Assembly (NCBI GenBank): GCA_016185395.1 | Contig: JACPNR010000009.1 | Coordinates: 231,843-295,842, forward strand | DNA length: 64,000 bases | Source of the DNA: Candidatus Korobacter versatilis | GTDB lineage: Bacteria; Acidobacteriota; Terriglobia; Terriglobales; Acidobacteriaceae | Direction of reading: 5' to 3' | In this document: positions 34,864 to 42,023 of the stretch, in pieces | Layout: every line of letters starts with the position of its first letter | Position numbering within the stretch: position 1 is the stretch's first letter | Position numbers and translations under genes: made by a program | The notes under the pieces: model-generated | Told to the model about the DNA's origin: nothing | The model's database searches: none | What the model saw: only the letters and a program-made list of their open reading frames with translations

Positions 34864-35721
34864 ATGACTCCCCGGCTGCGTGTCTCCGCCATCTCGTTCC
34901 TGAACACCGCGCCGCTGATGTGGGGCTTCGACCACGAAGACCTGCGCCGGCAGTTCGAGGTGCACTACACCGTGCCGGCGGCGTGCGCGCAGGAATTGCG
35001 CGCGGGTGTGGCGGACATCGGCATCATTCCCGTCATCGCCTACCAGACCATCCCTGACCTGGTGGTGATCCCGAAAGTCAGCATCGCGGCGGACGGCCCG
35101 GTGCGTTCCATCCTGCTCATCAGCAAGAAGCCGATGGAGCAGATCAAGACCGTTGCCACGGACAGCTCCTCGCGTACCTCGGTCGCTCTGTGCCGCGTGA
35201 TGATGCGCAAATGGTTCGGCGGACAGCGCGTGTTCACCGCCATGGAGCCGCACCTTCCCAAGATGCTCATGGATTCCGACGCCGCGCTCATCATCGGCGA
35301 TCCGGCGCTCACCGTGGACCACTCGAAGTACATCTGCTATGACCTCGCCGCGGAATGGAAGCGGCTCACCGGCAAGCCATTCGTGTTCGCTTTCTGGGCG
35401 GTGCGCAAGGCCGCGCTCGATGGCCGCAACAGCAGCAAGATGGACTTGCCGCGCACCTTCCAAACGTCTCGTGATCACGGCCTCGAGCCGGAAAACATCG
35501 AGAAGCTGGCGCGCGAGTGGGCGCCGCGGGTGGGCATCAGCGAAGATGACGTGAAGAGTTATCTGACGAAGAACATCGAGTATTCCCTCGACGCTTCGCA
35601 CCTCGAGGGCCTCGAGCTGTTCTACCAGTTGGCCGCCGAGAACGGCGTGATCCCGGCGGTGAAGCCGCTGGAGTTCATCGGCGAGCAGGCGCGCGGCGTG
35701 GATTCCGCCCTGGCCTGCTAG
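34864..35721 (+). CDS. mqnA: Chorismate dehydratase MqnA (futalosine pathway)
   Basis: First enzyme of the futalosine menaquinone pathway, converting chorismate to 3-enolpyruvylbenzoate. The 285-aa periplasmic-binding-protein-like fold has the characteristic start LRVSAISFLNTAPLMWGF and continues with ADIGIIPVIAYQTIPDLVV, IGDPALTV and a C-terminal helical segment. It is cytosolic with no signal peptide. mqnC follows about 100 nt downstream and mqnD is 6 kb further on, which supports the assignment over other two-lobed binding proteins. No SD is evident and a -10-like hexamer is close to the start. Confidence 0.94.
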   Translation: MTPRLRVSAISFLNTAPLMWGFDHEDLRRQFEVHYTVPAACAQELRAGVADIGIIPVIAYQTIPDLVVIPKVSIAADGPVRSILLISKKPMEQIKTVATDSSSRTSVALCRVMMRKWFGGQRVFTAMEPHLPKMLMDSDAALIIGDPALTVDHSKYICYDLAAEWKRLTGKPFVFAFWAVRKAALDGRNSSKMDLPRTFQTSRDHGLEPENIEKLAREWAPRVGISEDDVKSYLTKNIEYSLDASHLEGLELFYQLAAENGVIPAVKPLEFIGEQARGVDSALAC

Positions 35722-35819
35722 GTCGTCGCCCCGACTCCCAAGCCTGACACCTCGTTGTTTTGAACGCCCGCCCGCAGATTTGGCGCGGCAGCGCGTCCGC
35801 CCTTAAAATAGGTATAGCG

Positions 35820-36866
35820 ATGAGCCTGACCAAACAAGAAGCCCTCGAGCTTTTCCGCTCCGACGACCTCATCGGCATCGGCATGGCGGCGGACGCCGTG
35901 CGGCGCAAGCTGCATCCCGAGGGCGTGGTCACCTACATCATTGACCGCAACATCAATTACACGAACCTCTGCACCGAGTACTGCACCTTCTGCGCCTTCT
36001 ACGCGCCTATTAAAGGTCCGGGACGCGCCAAGGGCTACGTGCTCGAGTTCGACGAGATCTACGCCAAGATCCAGGAAACCGTCGAGTTCGGCGGCACCGG
36101 CGTCCTGATGCAGGGGGGCTTGCATCCCGACCTCAAGCTCGACTGGTACGAGGCGATGCTGCGCGGCATCAAGCAGCGCTTTCCGCAGGTCCACCTGCAC
36201 TGCTTCTCGGCGAGCGAGATCATCCACGTCGCCGAGCTGAACGGGCTCTCCATCCGCGACACCATCGCGCGGCTGCGCGACGCCGGGCTCGACTCCATCC
36301 CCGGCGGCGGCGCCGAGATCCTCGACGACGAAGTCCGGCACAAGGTCGCGCGCCTGAAGTGCCTCACCGAGGACTGGCTCAACGTCCACCGCACCGCGCA
36401 CTCGCTCGGCATGCGCACCACGGCCACCATGATGTTCGGCGTGGGCGAGACGCTGGAGCATCGCGTCAACCACTTCCAGCACGTCTACGACCTGCAGCAG
36501 GAGACGGGCGGCTTCACCGCGTTCATCCCGTGGACCTTCCAGCCCAAGAATACCGCGCTCGGCGGACGCGGCTGGGACGAGGCAACCTCGGTCGAGTACC
36601 TGAAGACGCTCGCCATCGCGCGCATCTTTCTCTCGAACATCGAGAACGTGCAGTCGAGCTGGGTGACGCAAGGTTTGAAAGTCTGCCAGATGGGGCTGCG
36701 CTTCGGCGGCAACGACGTGGGCTCGGTGATGCTCGAAGAGAATGTCGTCCGCGCCGCCGGCACGACCAACTGCACCACCGAAGAGGAGCTGCGCCACATC
36801 ATCCGCGACGCCGGCTTCCGCCCCGCCCAGCGCGACACGCTGTACACCAAGTTTTTCCTGAACTGA
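35820..36866 (+). CDS. mqnC: Cyclic dehypoxanthinyl futalosine synthase MqnC
   Basis: Radical-SAM enzyme that cyclises dehypoxanthine futalosine in menaquinone synthesis; 348 aa. The 4Fe-4S/SAM motif Cys51-x3-Cys55-x2-Cys58 reads CTEYCTFC. Later family motifs include GGTGVLMQGGLHPDL, SIPGGGAEIL and FGVGETLEHRVNH. F420-synthesis homologue CofH is similar, but the mqnA neighbour and absence of F420 genes favour MqnC. I chose ATG 35,820; an in-frame TTG at 35,760 would add 20 residues of no recognisable character. Confidence 0.93.
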   Translation: MSLTKQEALELFRSDDLIGIGMAADAVRRKLHPEGVVTYIIDRNINYTNLCTEYCTFCAFYAPIKGPGRAKGYVLEFDEIYAKIQETVEFGGTGVLMQGGLHPDLKLDWYEAMLRGIKQRFPQVHLHCFSASEIIHVAELNGLSIRDTIARLRDAGLDSIPGGGAEILDDEVRHKVARLKCLTEDWLNVHRTAHSLGMRTTATMMFGVGETLEHRVNHFQHVYDLQQETGGFTAFIPWTFQPKNTALGGRGWDEATSVEYLKTLAIARIFLSNIENVQSSWVTQGLKVCQMGLRFGGNDVGSVMLEENVVRAAGTTNCTTEEELRHIIRDAGFRPAQRDTLYTKFFLN

Positions 36867-36872
36867 CCGACG

Positions 36873-37179
36873 ATGGCTAAGACAGTTTGGAAGGTCGCAG
36901 CCGTAGGGGTTCGCCGTCGCAATCGTGCTGGGGACGACGTGGTTCGCTGTGATGGATCACCCCTCCCGAACAGGTGGGTCGGAAGAACTATTTACAGTCT
37001 CCACCTTCGTCCTCTGGCCCACTGCAATCACGATGGGTCCGGATGCTGAGGGCTCCTTCGGGGCAGCCTTGCTGATTGTCTCAGCTCTGTTGAATGCTAC
37101 GGTCTACGCTGGCGTCACCTCCCTCGTTCTGTACGCCTCGAGGCGGGTTAAGCGTCATCGCGCGACACGAGCAGCCTGA
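36873..37179 (+). pseudogene. Small two-helix membrane protein gene with a +1 frameshift
   Basis: An ATG 7 nt after the mqnC stop opens MAKTVWKVAAVG, which then runs out of frame. Removing one G from the GGGG run at 36,906-36,909 restores a continuous protein of about 101 aa. That frame starts with a hydrophobic helix (FAVAIVLGTTWFAV), has a polar middle, and ends with a second helix (ALLIVSALLNATVYAGVTSL) and a basic tail ending at the TGA at 37,177. Either it is a pseudogene or the fourth G is a sequencing/assembly error. As the sequence stands, only an internal GTG start at 36,925 gives the C-terminal 84 aa. It occupies most of the 357-bp gap before the glycosyltransferase gene. Family unknown. 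Confidence 0.6.
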
Positions 37180-37222
37180 ACCTTCTCTGTAACGGCCAGC
37201 CCGCATCCTTCTTGTACAATCA

Positions 37223-38914
37223 ATGGTTTCAGTCCCCTTCGCGGACGCACTCGGAGAGAGAACCCTGCACCTGCTCGCCACATTATGGAGCTACAGCTAT
37301 GCCTTCTTCGCCTTTGCGCAGAAGAAGGGCGTAGGCGAGTTCTTCCGCCAGCAGTTCCTCGACAAGACCTTCAAGGGCCTCTACCAGCCGAACATCTTCG
37401 ACTACAGCCTGCTGCTGCCTTACTTCGTGGTCATGATCATCCTGGCGATGTACGGCCTGCATCGCTACCAGCTCGTCTGGATGTACTACCGCAACAAGAA
37501 GAACAAGCTCACGGAGCCGCCGGCGAAGTTCGCCGAGCTGCCGCGCGTGACCATCCAGTTGCCCATCTTCAACGAGCAGTACGTGGTGGACCGCCTGGTG
37601 GACTCGATCTGCAAGCTGGATTACCCGAAGGACAAGCTCGACATCCAGGTGCTCGACGATTCCACCGACGAGACCGCTGAGGTCGCGCGCGCCGTCGTGG
37701 AGCGTTACGCCGCGCTGGGGAATCCCATCACCTTCCACCATCGCGACAACCGCGAGGGCTTCAAAGCCGGCGCCCTGCAGGAAGGATTGAAGACCGCGAA
37801 AGGCGAGTTCGTCGCCATCTTCGACGCCGACTTCACCCCGCCCGAAGACTGGCTGATGCGCGTCATCCACCACTTCACGGAACCGAAGACCGGGATGGTG
37901 CAGACGCGCTGGACGCACCTCAACCGCGACTACTCGTTCCTCACCAACGTGGAAGCCATCCTGCTCGACGGGCACTTCGTGCTCGAGCACGGCGGCCGCT
38001 CGCGCTCGCGCGTGTTCTTCAACTTCAACGGCACGGCCGGCATGTGGCGGCGGCAGGCCATCGAAGACGCCGGCGGCTGGGAGCACGACACCCTCACCGA
38101 AGACACCGACCTTTCGTACCGCGCGCAGCTCAAGGGATGGGAGTTCAAATATCTGCAGGACGTCGAGTGTCCCGCCGAGCTGCCCATCGAGATGACGGCC
38201 TTCAAAGTCCAGCAGGCGCGCTGGGCCAAGGGCCTCATCCAGTGCGCGAAGAAAGACCTGCCGAAGGTATGGAAGTCGGATGCTCCGTTGCGCGTGAAGA
38301 TCGAGGCGTTCTACCACCTCACCGCGAACATCTCGTATCCGCTGATGATCGTGCTCTCCGTCCTGCTCTTGCCCGCGATGGTCACGCGCTTCTACCAGGG
38401 CTGGTTCCAGATGCTCTACATCGACCTGCCGCTGTTCATGGCGTCCACCTTCAGCATTTCGAGCTTTTACCTGGTCTCGCAGAAGGAGCTTTCGCCGCGC
38501 ACCTGGCCGCGGACCTTCTTATACCTCCCCTTCCTCATGGCGCTCGGCATCGGCTTGACGCTGACCAACACGCGCGCCGTGATGGAAGCGCTCTTCGGCG
38601 TGCAAAGTTCATTCAAGCGCACGCCGAAGTATTCCGTCCAGAAAAAGGGCGAGCGCGCCAAGGCGCAGAAGTACCGCCGTCGCCTCGGATGGGTGCCGTG
38701 GCTCGAGATGGCCGTGGGCTGCTACTTCGCCTTCACCGTCTATTACGCCGTCGCGAACCAGAACTACATCACCGTCCCGTTCCTCACGCTCTTCGTCTTC
38801 GGCTACTGGGCCACCGGGCTGATGTCGCTGCTGCAAGGCCGCTTTGAAGGGCGGAGCGCCGCCGAAGATGCCACCGCCGAGATGCACGAGAAGCCGTTCC
38901 CCGTCGGCGTCTGA
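37223..38914 (+). CDS. Processive family-2 glycosyltransferase (cellulose-synthase-like)
   Basis: A 563-aa integral-membrane GT2 enzyme. An N-terminal helix (about 55-80) precedes the catalytic domain: LPIFNEQYVVDRL (about 112-124), LDDSTDET (about 145), the metal-binding DADF (about 204), TEDTDLSYRAQLKGW (catalytic-base motif, near 293) and QQARWAKG (QxxRW, about 330). Four or five more helices follow. This order is diagnostic of polymerising beta-glycosyltransferases that extrude the product, such as glucomannan or cellulose synthase-like enzymes. No bcs accessory genes are adjacent. The -10-like TACAAT ends just 2 nt before this ATG. If it is a promoter, a downstream start such as CTG at 37,265 (after GGAGAGAG) would be used. 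Confidence 0.92.
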   Translation: MVSVPFADALGERTLHLLATLWSYSYAFFAFAQKKGVGEFFRQQFLDKTFKGLYQPNIFDYSLLLPYFVVMIILAMYGLHRYQLVWMYYRNKKNKLTEPPAKFAELPRVTIQLPIFNEQYVVDRLVDSICKLDYPKDKLDIQVLDDSTDETAEVARAVVERYAALGNPITFHHRDNREGFKAGALQEGLKTAKGEFVAIFDADFTPPEDWLMRVIHHFTEPKTGMVQTRWTHLNRDYSFLTNVEAILLDGHFVLEHGGRSRSRVFFNFNGTAGMWRRQAIEDAGGWEHDTLTEDTDLSYRAQLKGWEFKYLQDVECPAELPIEMTAFKVQQARWAKGLIQCAKKDLPKVWKSDAPLRVKIEAFYHLTANISYPLMIVLSVLLLPAMVTRFYQGWFQMLYIDLPLFMASTFSISSFYLVSQKELSPRTWPRTFLYLPFLMALGIGLTLTNTRAVMEALFGVQSSFKRTPKYSVQKKGERAKAQKYRRRLGWVPWLEMAVGCYFAFTVYYAVANQNYITVPFLTLFVFGYWATGLMSLLQGRFEGRSAAEDATAEMHEKPFPVGV

Positions 38915-38954
38915 GCTTCAGGGCTTTGCAACCGAACTCTCCCATGGACCCCCT

Positions 38955-38987
38955 TCGTGAAACCTTTGTGTCCTTCGTGTGAAGCTT
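38955..38987. repeat. CCTTCGTG/CTTTGTG-word repeat
   Basis: CCCTTCGTGAAACC, TTTGTGTCCTTCGTGTG and GAAGC form degenerate units of CCTTCGTG, the reverse complement of the ACACAGAGG/CACGAAGG family seen at 2,856. Located between two plus-strand genes. Confidence 0.5.
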
Positions 38988-39013
38988 TTTTGCTGTAACC
39001 TCTACCAGCATCC

Positions 39014-39454
39014 ATGCGTCGCCCCCTGATCGCCGCGCTCCTCCTCACCACCCTCGCCTTCGCCGGCGACAATCTCAAGCTGAACCCCAAGCTCGACTAC
39101 AACTCCGATTCGCTCGACGGCCCGCTCGTCACCGGCGACCGCCTCGCGGAGGCGCTCGTCGCCGGCAAGCCGAACTATGTGCTCATTGTCGGGGAGGGTT
39201 GATTCAACTCCAAGCGGCAGGCTCGCCGCTCCGTCTCGCTCTACAACAAGTACAAAGACCGCGTGAACTTCGTCATCATCGACACGGACCAGAAGCTGCC
39301 CGAGGGACAGAAGGCGGTCGTCCAGAAGTACTTCCGCGGATACATCCCGCACGTCGTCGTCATCGACCGCTTCGGCAAAGCGCTTTACGATGACGCCGGC
39401 GAGGTCGAAGAATCCATCATCGCGAAGTACCTCGACAAGGCGCTCTCAAAATAG
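39014..39454 (+). CDS. Secreted thioredoxin-fold protein, candidate selenoprotein (in-frame UGA at codon 63)
   Basis: Reading through the TGA at 39,200-39,202 gives a continuous 146-aa protein in one frame. A signal peptide (LIAALLLTTLAFAG) is followed by a thioredoxin domain with strand NYVLIVGEG, then position 63 (UGA), then FNSKRQARR. Strand VNFVIIDTD, the cis-proline strand YIPHVVVID and a C-terminal helix complete the fold. Aligned to the thioredoxin WCxxCK motif, the UGA falls exactly on the nucleophilic Cys, with Ser66 in the second Cys position and Lys67 conserved (UxxS). A SECIS-like hairpin follows (39,213-39,230). The alternative is a pseudogene with a TGC/TGT-to-TGA mutation, but coding quality is unchanged on both sides. 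Probable role: periplasmic thiol/selenol redox or peroxide chemistry (inference). Confidence 0.72.
39213..39230 (+). promoter_or_regulatory. Candidate bacterial SECIS hairpin
   Basis: AGCGGC, loop AGGCTC, GCCGCT: a perfect 6-bp stem with a 6-nt loop starting 16 nt after the UGA, inside the coding sequence. Known bacterial SECIS elements place a short apical loop with a G in its first two positions about 16-37 nt after UGA. The E. coli fdhF loop is AGGUCU at 17 nt. Both features match. Confidence 0.6.
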
Positions 39455-39479
39455 CCACTCCGTCCCGATCTCCTTATGA

Positions 39480-39556
39480 GGTGTCATGCTGAGGAACCGA
39501 GGGGCCCCGGCGCCGTTCCAGCCGGGGTATCGGTAACGAAGTATCTCAAGTGACAC
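39480..39556. repeat. GTGTCATGCTGAGG-type dispersed repeat
   Basis: The block begins GTGTCATGCTGAGGAACC and ends AAGTATCTCAAGTGACAC, so GTGTCA/TGACAC border it as inverted ends, with an internal GC-rich GGGGCCCCGG core. It resembles the TGTCATNCTGAG...ATCTC repeats scattered through intergenic DNA of several soil phyla. It lies in the 313-bp gap before the aminopeptidase gene. Confidence 0.5.
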
Positions 39557-39569
39557 ATCTCGATTTTCC

Positions 39570-39599
39570 TTGACTCCCGTCGAGAGATTCGCCTATTAT
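39570..39599 (+). promoter_or_regulatory. Sigma-70-type promoter upstream of the M24 aminopeptidase gene
   Basis: TTGACT (39,570-39,575), an 18-nt spacer and TATTAT (39,594-39,599). It is the best two-box promoter seen in the window, about 165 nt before the aminopeptidase ATG. Confidence 0.6.
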
Positions 39600-39721
39600 T
39601 CGCCATCAACCAGGAGATGGACGAATCTAACCCCTTTATTTTACTGACTTTGCCTCTAAGTCCTTTAAATCGCCAGATCACCCCTCAGACCTCGGCTCTA
39701 ACTACCTTTGCTTGCAACACC

Positions 39722-39756
39722 GAGGGGGGAGGGGGTGGGGGTCAGTCAGGTACAAT
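39722..39756 (+). other. G-tract element next to a second -10 hexamer
   Basis: Runs of six, five and five G separated by single A and T (39,724-39,741) are followed by TACAAT at 39,751-39,756, which lies 10 nt before the aminopeptidase ATG. The G-tracts occupy the -35/spacer region of this second putative promoter. A pyrimidine/AT-rich block (39,640-39,680) precedes them. Confidence 0.45.
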
Positions 39757-39766
39757 CGGGCTGCCT

Positions 39767-41113
39767 ATGCGCCGCTATGCCCAGCTCAGCGTCCTGATTC
39801 TCCTCCTCGCCACTTCCCTCGCCGCCCTCGAACGCCAGCCCAACACCGACTACCGCGCGCGCCGCCAGAGGCTCGCGGCCATGACCCATGGCGGCACGGT
39901 GCTGCTGTTCGCCGCCGTCGAGGCCGAGGGACCGAACGCCATCTACGGTTTCCACCAGGACAACAATTTCTATTACCTCACCGGCTGGTCCGAGCCGGGC
40001 GCTGCCGTACTCATCGCGCCGGCCGCCGACGCCAGCGGCGAGAACAAATCGCGGCCCTACACCGAGATCCTCTTCCTCCCCGCCCACAACGCGACGCAGG
40101 AGAAGTGGACGGGCCCGAAGCTCGGTCCGGAGAGCGCGAACGTGCGCGAGGTCACCGGCTTCGACAACGTCGCGGTCCTCGATCGCATGCGTGACGAGGT
40201 CGTGCGCGTGCTCCCGACGCCCCGCGCGGTCGTCTACTCCGGCTTGGCGGCGTGGGACGAGCAACGTCCGGCCACCGTGCCGCTGCAATGGCTGCGCCGC
40301 GCCAACGCTTTCCCCAACTACATCGGTTTTGAAGACGCTGCTCCGCTGCTCGCCAAGCTCCGCATGGTGAAGGACGCGGGCGAGCTGGCGCTCATCCAGA
40401 AAGCGGTGGACGCATCCGTCGCCGCGCACCAGGCCGCGTTCAAGGCAGTGAAGCCGAACGTGACCGAGCGTGAGATATCCGCGCTCATGCAGTACGAGTT
40501 CGGGCGCCGCGGCTGCGAGCGTCCCGCGTACGCGCCCATCGTGGGCTCCGGCTTCTACTCGACCGTGCTGCACTACTCGGAAGATTCCGGCGCCATGCGC
40601 GCGGGCGACGTGGTCGTGATGGACGTGGGCGGTGAATACTCGGGATACGCGGCGGACATCACGCGCACTCTCCCGATCAACGGGAAGTGGAGCGCCCGCC
40701 AGCGCGAGATCTACGACATCGTGTACGGCGCGCAGCAGGCCGCCGTCGACGCCTTCCAAAGCGGCAGATCGCTGCTCGGCCGTGGCGTCGGCGCCGATTC
40801 GCTTTACCAGACGGCCTACGACTACATCAACACGCACGGCAAAGACAAGCACGGCCAGCCGCTCGGCAAGTACTTCATCCACGGTCTCGGCCACCATGTC
40901 GGTCTGGACGTTCACGATCCCGCCGATTACTCCCTCCCGCTCGGTCCCGGGCAGGTCTTCACGCTCGAGCCGGGCATCTATATTCCTGAGGAGAAGCTCG
41001 GTGTCCGCCTCGAAGACATGTTCTATGTGGACGCGAACGGCAAGCTGGTGATGATGACCTCAGCATTGCCGCGTACAGCAGCCGACCTGGAAAAGGCCAT
41101 GGCCGCAAAATAG
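39767..41113 (+). CDS. Secreted Xaa-Pro aminopeptidase (M24B)
   Basis: A 448-aa metallopeptidase removing N-terminal residues adjacent to proline. The signal peptide is at 1-22 (LSVLILLLATSLAA). An N-terminal creatinase-like domain (about 30-180) contains GFHQDNNFYYLTGWSEPGA. The C-terminal pita-bread domain has all five dinuclear metal ligands: Asp in VVMDVGGEYSG, Asp in AADITRTLP, His in HGLGHHVGLDVHD, Glu in LEPGIYIP and Glu in VRLEDM. Secretion is unusual compared with E. coli PepP but frequent in this type of organism. I chose ATG 39,767 because it begins the signal peptide; upstream frame is low-complexity non-coding sequence. Confidence 0.93.
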   Translation: MRRYAQLSVLILLLATSLAALERQPNTDYRARRQRLAAMTHGGTVLLFAAVEAEGPNAIYGFHQDNNFYYLTGWSEPGAAVLIAPAADASGENKSRPYTEILFLPAHNATQEKWTGPKLGPESANVREVTGFDNVAVLDRMRDEVVRVLPTPRAVVYSGLAAWDEQRPATVPLQWLRRANAFPNYIGFEDAAPLLAKLRMVKDAGELALIQKAVDASVAAHQAAFKAVKPNVTEREISALMQYEFGRRGCERPAYAPIVGSGFYSTVLHYSEDSGAMRAGDVVVMDVGGEYSGYAADITRTLPINGKWSARQREIYDIVYGAQQAAVDAFQSGRSLLGRGVGADSLYQTAYDYINTHGKDKHGQPLGKYFIHGLGHHVGLDVHDPADYSLPLGPGQVFTLEPGIYIPEEKLGVRLEDMFYVDANGKLVMMTSALPRTAADLEKAMAAK

Positions 41114-41186
41114 CTTCAGACTTCAGTCTTCAGACGTCAGCCGTCCGGTAAACGATTTTGAAGACTGAAGTCTGAAGCCTGCAGAC
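41113..41186. repeat. Perfect 18-bp inverted repeat of CTTCAGA words
   Basis: GCTTCAGACTTCAGTCTT (41,113-41,130) is the exact reverse complement of 41,161-41,178, with a 30-nt loop. Each arm consists of degenerate tandem CTTCAGA/GACTGAA words, extending to about 41,186 where ACTTTT follows. It starts at the last base of the aminopeptidase stop codon and could act as a terminator or mRNA-stabilising hairpin. Confidence 0.75.
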
Positions 41187-41210
41187 TTTTGTTATGCTAG
41201 CTGCTTGCTG

Positions 41211-41372
41211 ATGAAGCTTCTCTTCGGGGTCCTGCTGCTTTCATTGTGCGTGGTGTTTGGCACGATGATCGCGCTCTACCTGCGGGTGCGGCGGCAGCTC
41301 CAGGCGAGCGAAACGGCCTTGCGCCGCGCGCTCCAGGACCTGGAACACGAACGGGAAAGCACCAAGGTTTGA
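41211..41372 (+). CDS. 53-aa single-pass membrane peptide upstream of bioY
   Basis: MKLLFGVLLLSLCVVFGTMI forms one N-terminal membrane helix, followed by a charged amphipathic coiled-coil-like tail (RVRRQLQASETALRRALQDL). The stop is 2 nt before the bioY ATG, so the two are probably translated together. TATGCT at 41,193-41,198 could be a -10. The codon usage and bioY coupling support it being real; the family is unknown. Confidence 0.6.
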   Translation: MKLLFGVLLLSLCVVFGTMIALYLRVRRQLQASETALRRALQDLEHERESTKV

Positions 41373-41374
41373 AT

Positions 41375-41941
41375 ATGAGCCGAGTGACGGAACGCGCGGT
41401 CGAGAGATACGAGGTCCCCAGCCTGCTGGTGAACGCCGGGCTGGTCGTTGGTGCGAGCGCGGTGGTCGCGCTGGCGGCGCGCTTTGCCATCCCCTTGCCG
41501 GGGACGCCGGTGCCGCTCTCGCTGGTGAACTTCGCCGTGCTGCTCGTCGGACTCACCCTCGGCGCCAAGCGCGGCTGCGCCGCGATGCTGCTCTATCTTG
41601 CGGAAGGTTTGGCCGGCTTGCCAGTGTTCAGCCCCACCGGACCGGGCGGAATCGCGCAAATGCTCGGCCCGACCGGCGGATATCTCATCGCCTATCCGGC
41701 CGTCGCGTTCCTCGCGGGCTGGGCGTTCAACGCCGGGAAAAACGATTTCAATGGCGCCCTCATCGGTGCGACCGCTGGCGAGCTGCTGCTCTTTGCCCTG
41801 GGCGTGAACTGGCTGGTCGTACTCTTTCACGTGCCGCTCGCGCAGGCCGCCGCGTGGGGGCTGTATCCATTCCTCGCTGCGGAAGTACTGAAGGTCGTGT
41901 CCGCCGCCGGCATCGCGTCCCGCTGGAGACTCACTCGCTAG
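41375..41941 (+). CDS. bioY: Biotin transporter BioY (ECF S component)
   Basis: A 188-aa membrane protein with about six helices. The BioY signature is visible as GTPVPLSLVNFAVLLVG and GAKRGCAAMLLYLAEGLAGLPVF, followed by GPGGIAQMLGPTGGYLIAYP near 88-107. BioY alone can bind biotin, and with the shared EcfAA'T module it imports it. No ecfA/T or biotin-synthesis gene is adjacent, so energy coupling would come from elsewhere. I chose ATG 41,375 because it directly follows the small membrane ORF and precedes the conserved part; longer upstream frame overlaps that ORF. Confidence 0.93.
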   Translation: MSRVTERAVERYEVPSLLVNAGLVVGASAVVALAARFAIPLPGTPVPLSLVNFAVLLVGLTLGAKRGCAAMLLYLAEGLAGLPVFSPTGPGGIAQMLGPTGGYLIAYPAVAFLAGWAFNAGKNDFNGALIGATAGELLLFALGVNWLVVLFHVPLAQAAAWGLYPFLAAEVLKVVSAAGIASRWRLTR

Positions 41942-42023
41942 ACTTCTGCTACGCTGTTTCTACCAGCTCGACGAAAGCCAGGTTTTGAAGGCCAGGTCTT
42001 AGAAAGCTTCCCAGACCCTCACG

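Noticed and set aside
39200..39202. Simple nonsense mutation (pseudogene) reading of the TGA in the thioredoxin-like gene
   Set aside because: Not excluded, but coding quality and frame continue perfectly on both sides, the stop is exactly at the nucleophilic position and a SECIS-like hairpin follows, so Sec is preferred.
39617..39766. N-terminal extension of the aminopeptidase frame
   Set aside because: It would place a signal peptide internally and translates the G-tract into poly-Gly; the promoter-like TACAAT lies within it.
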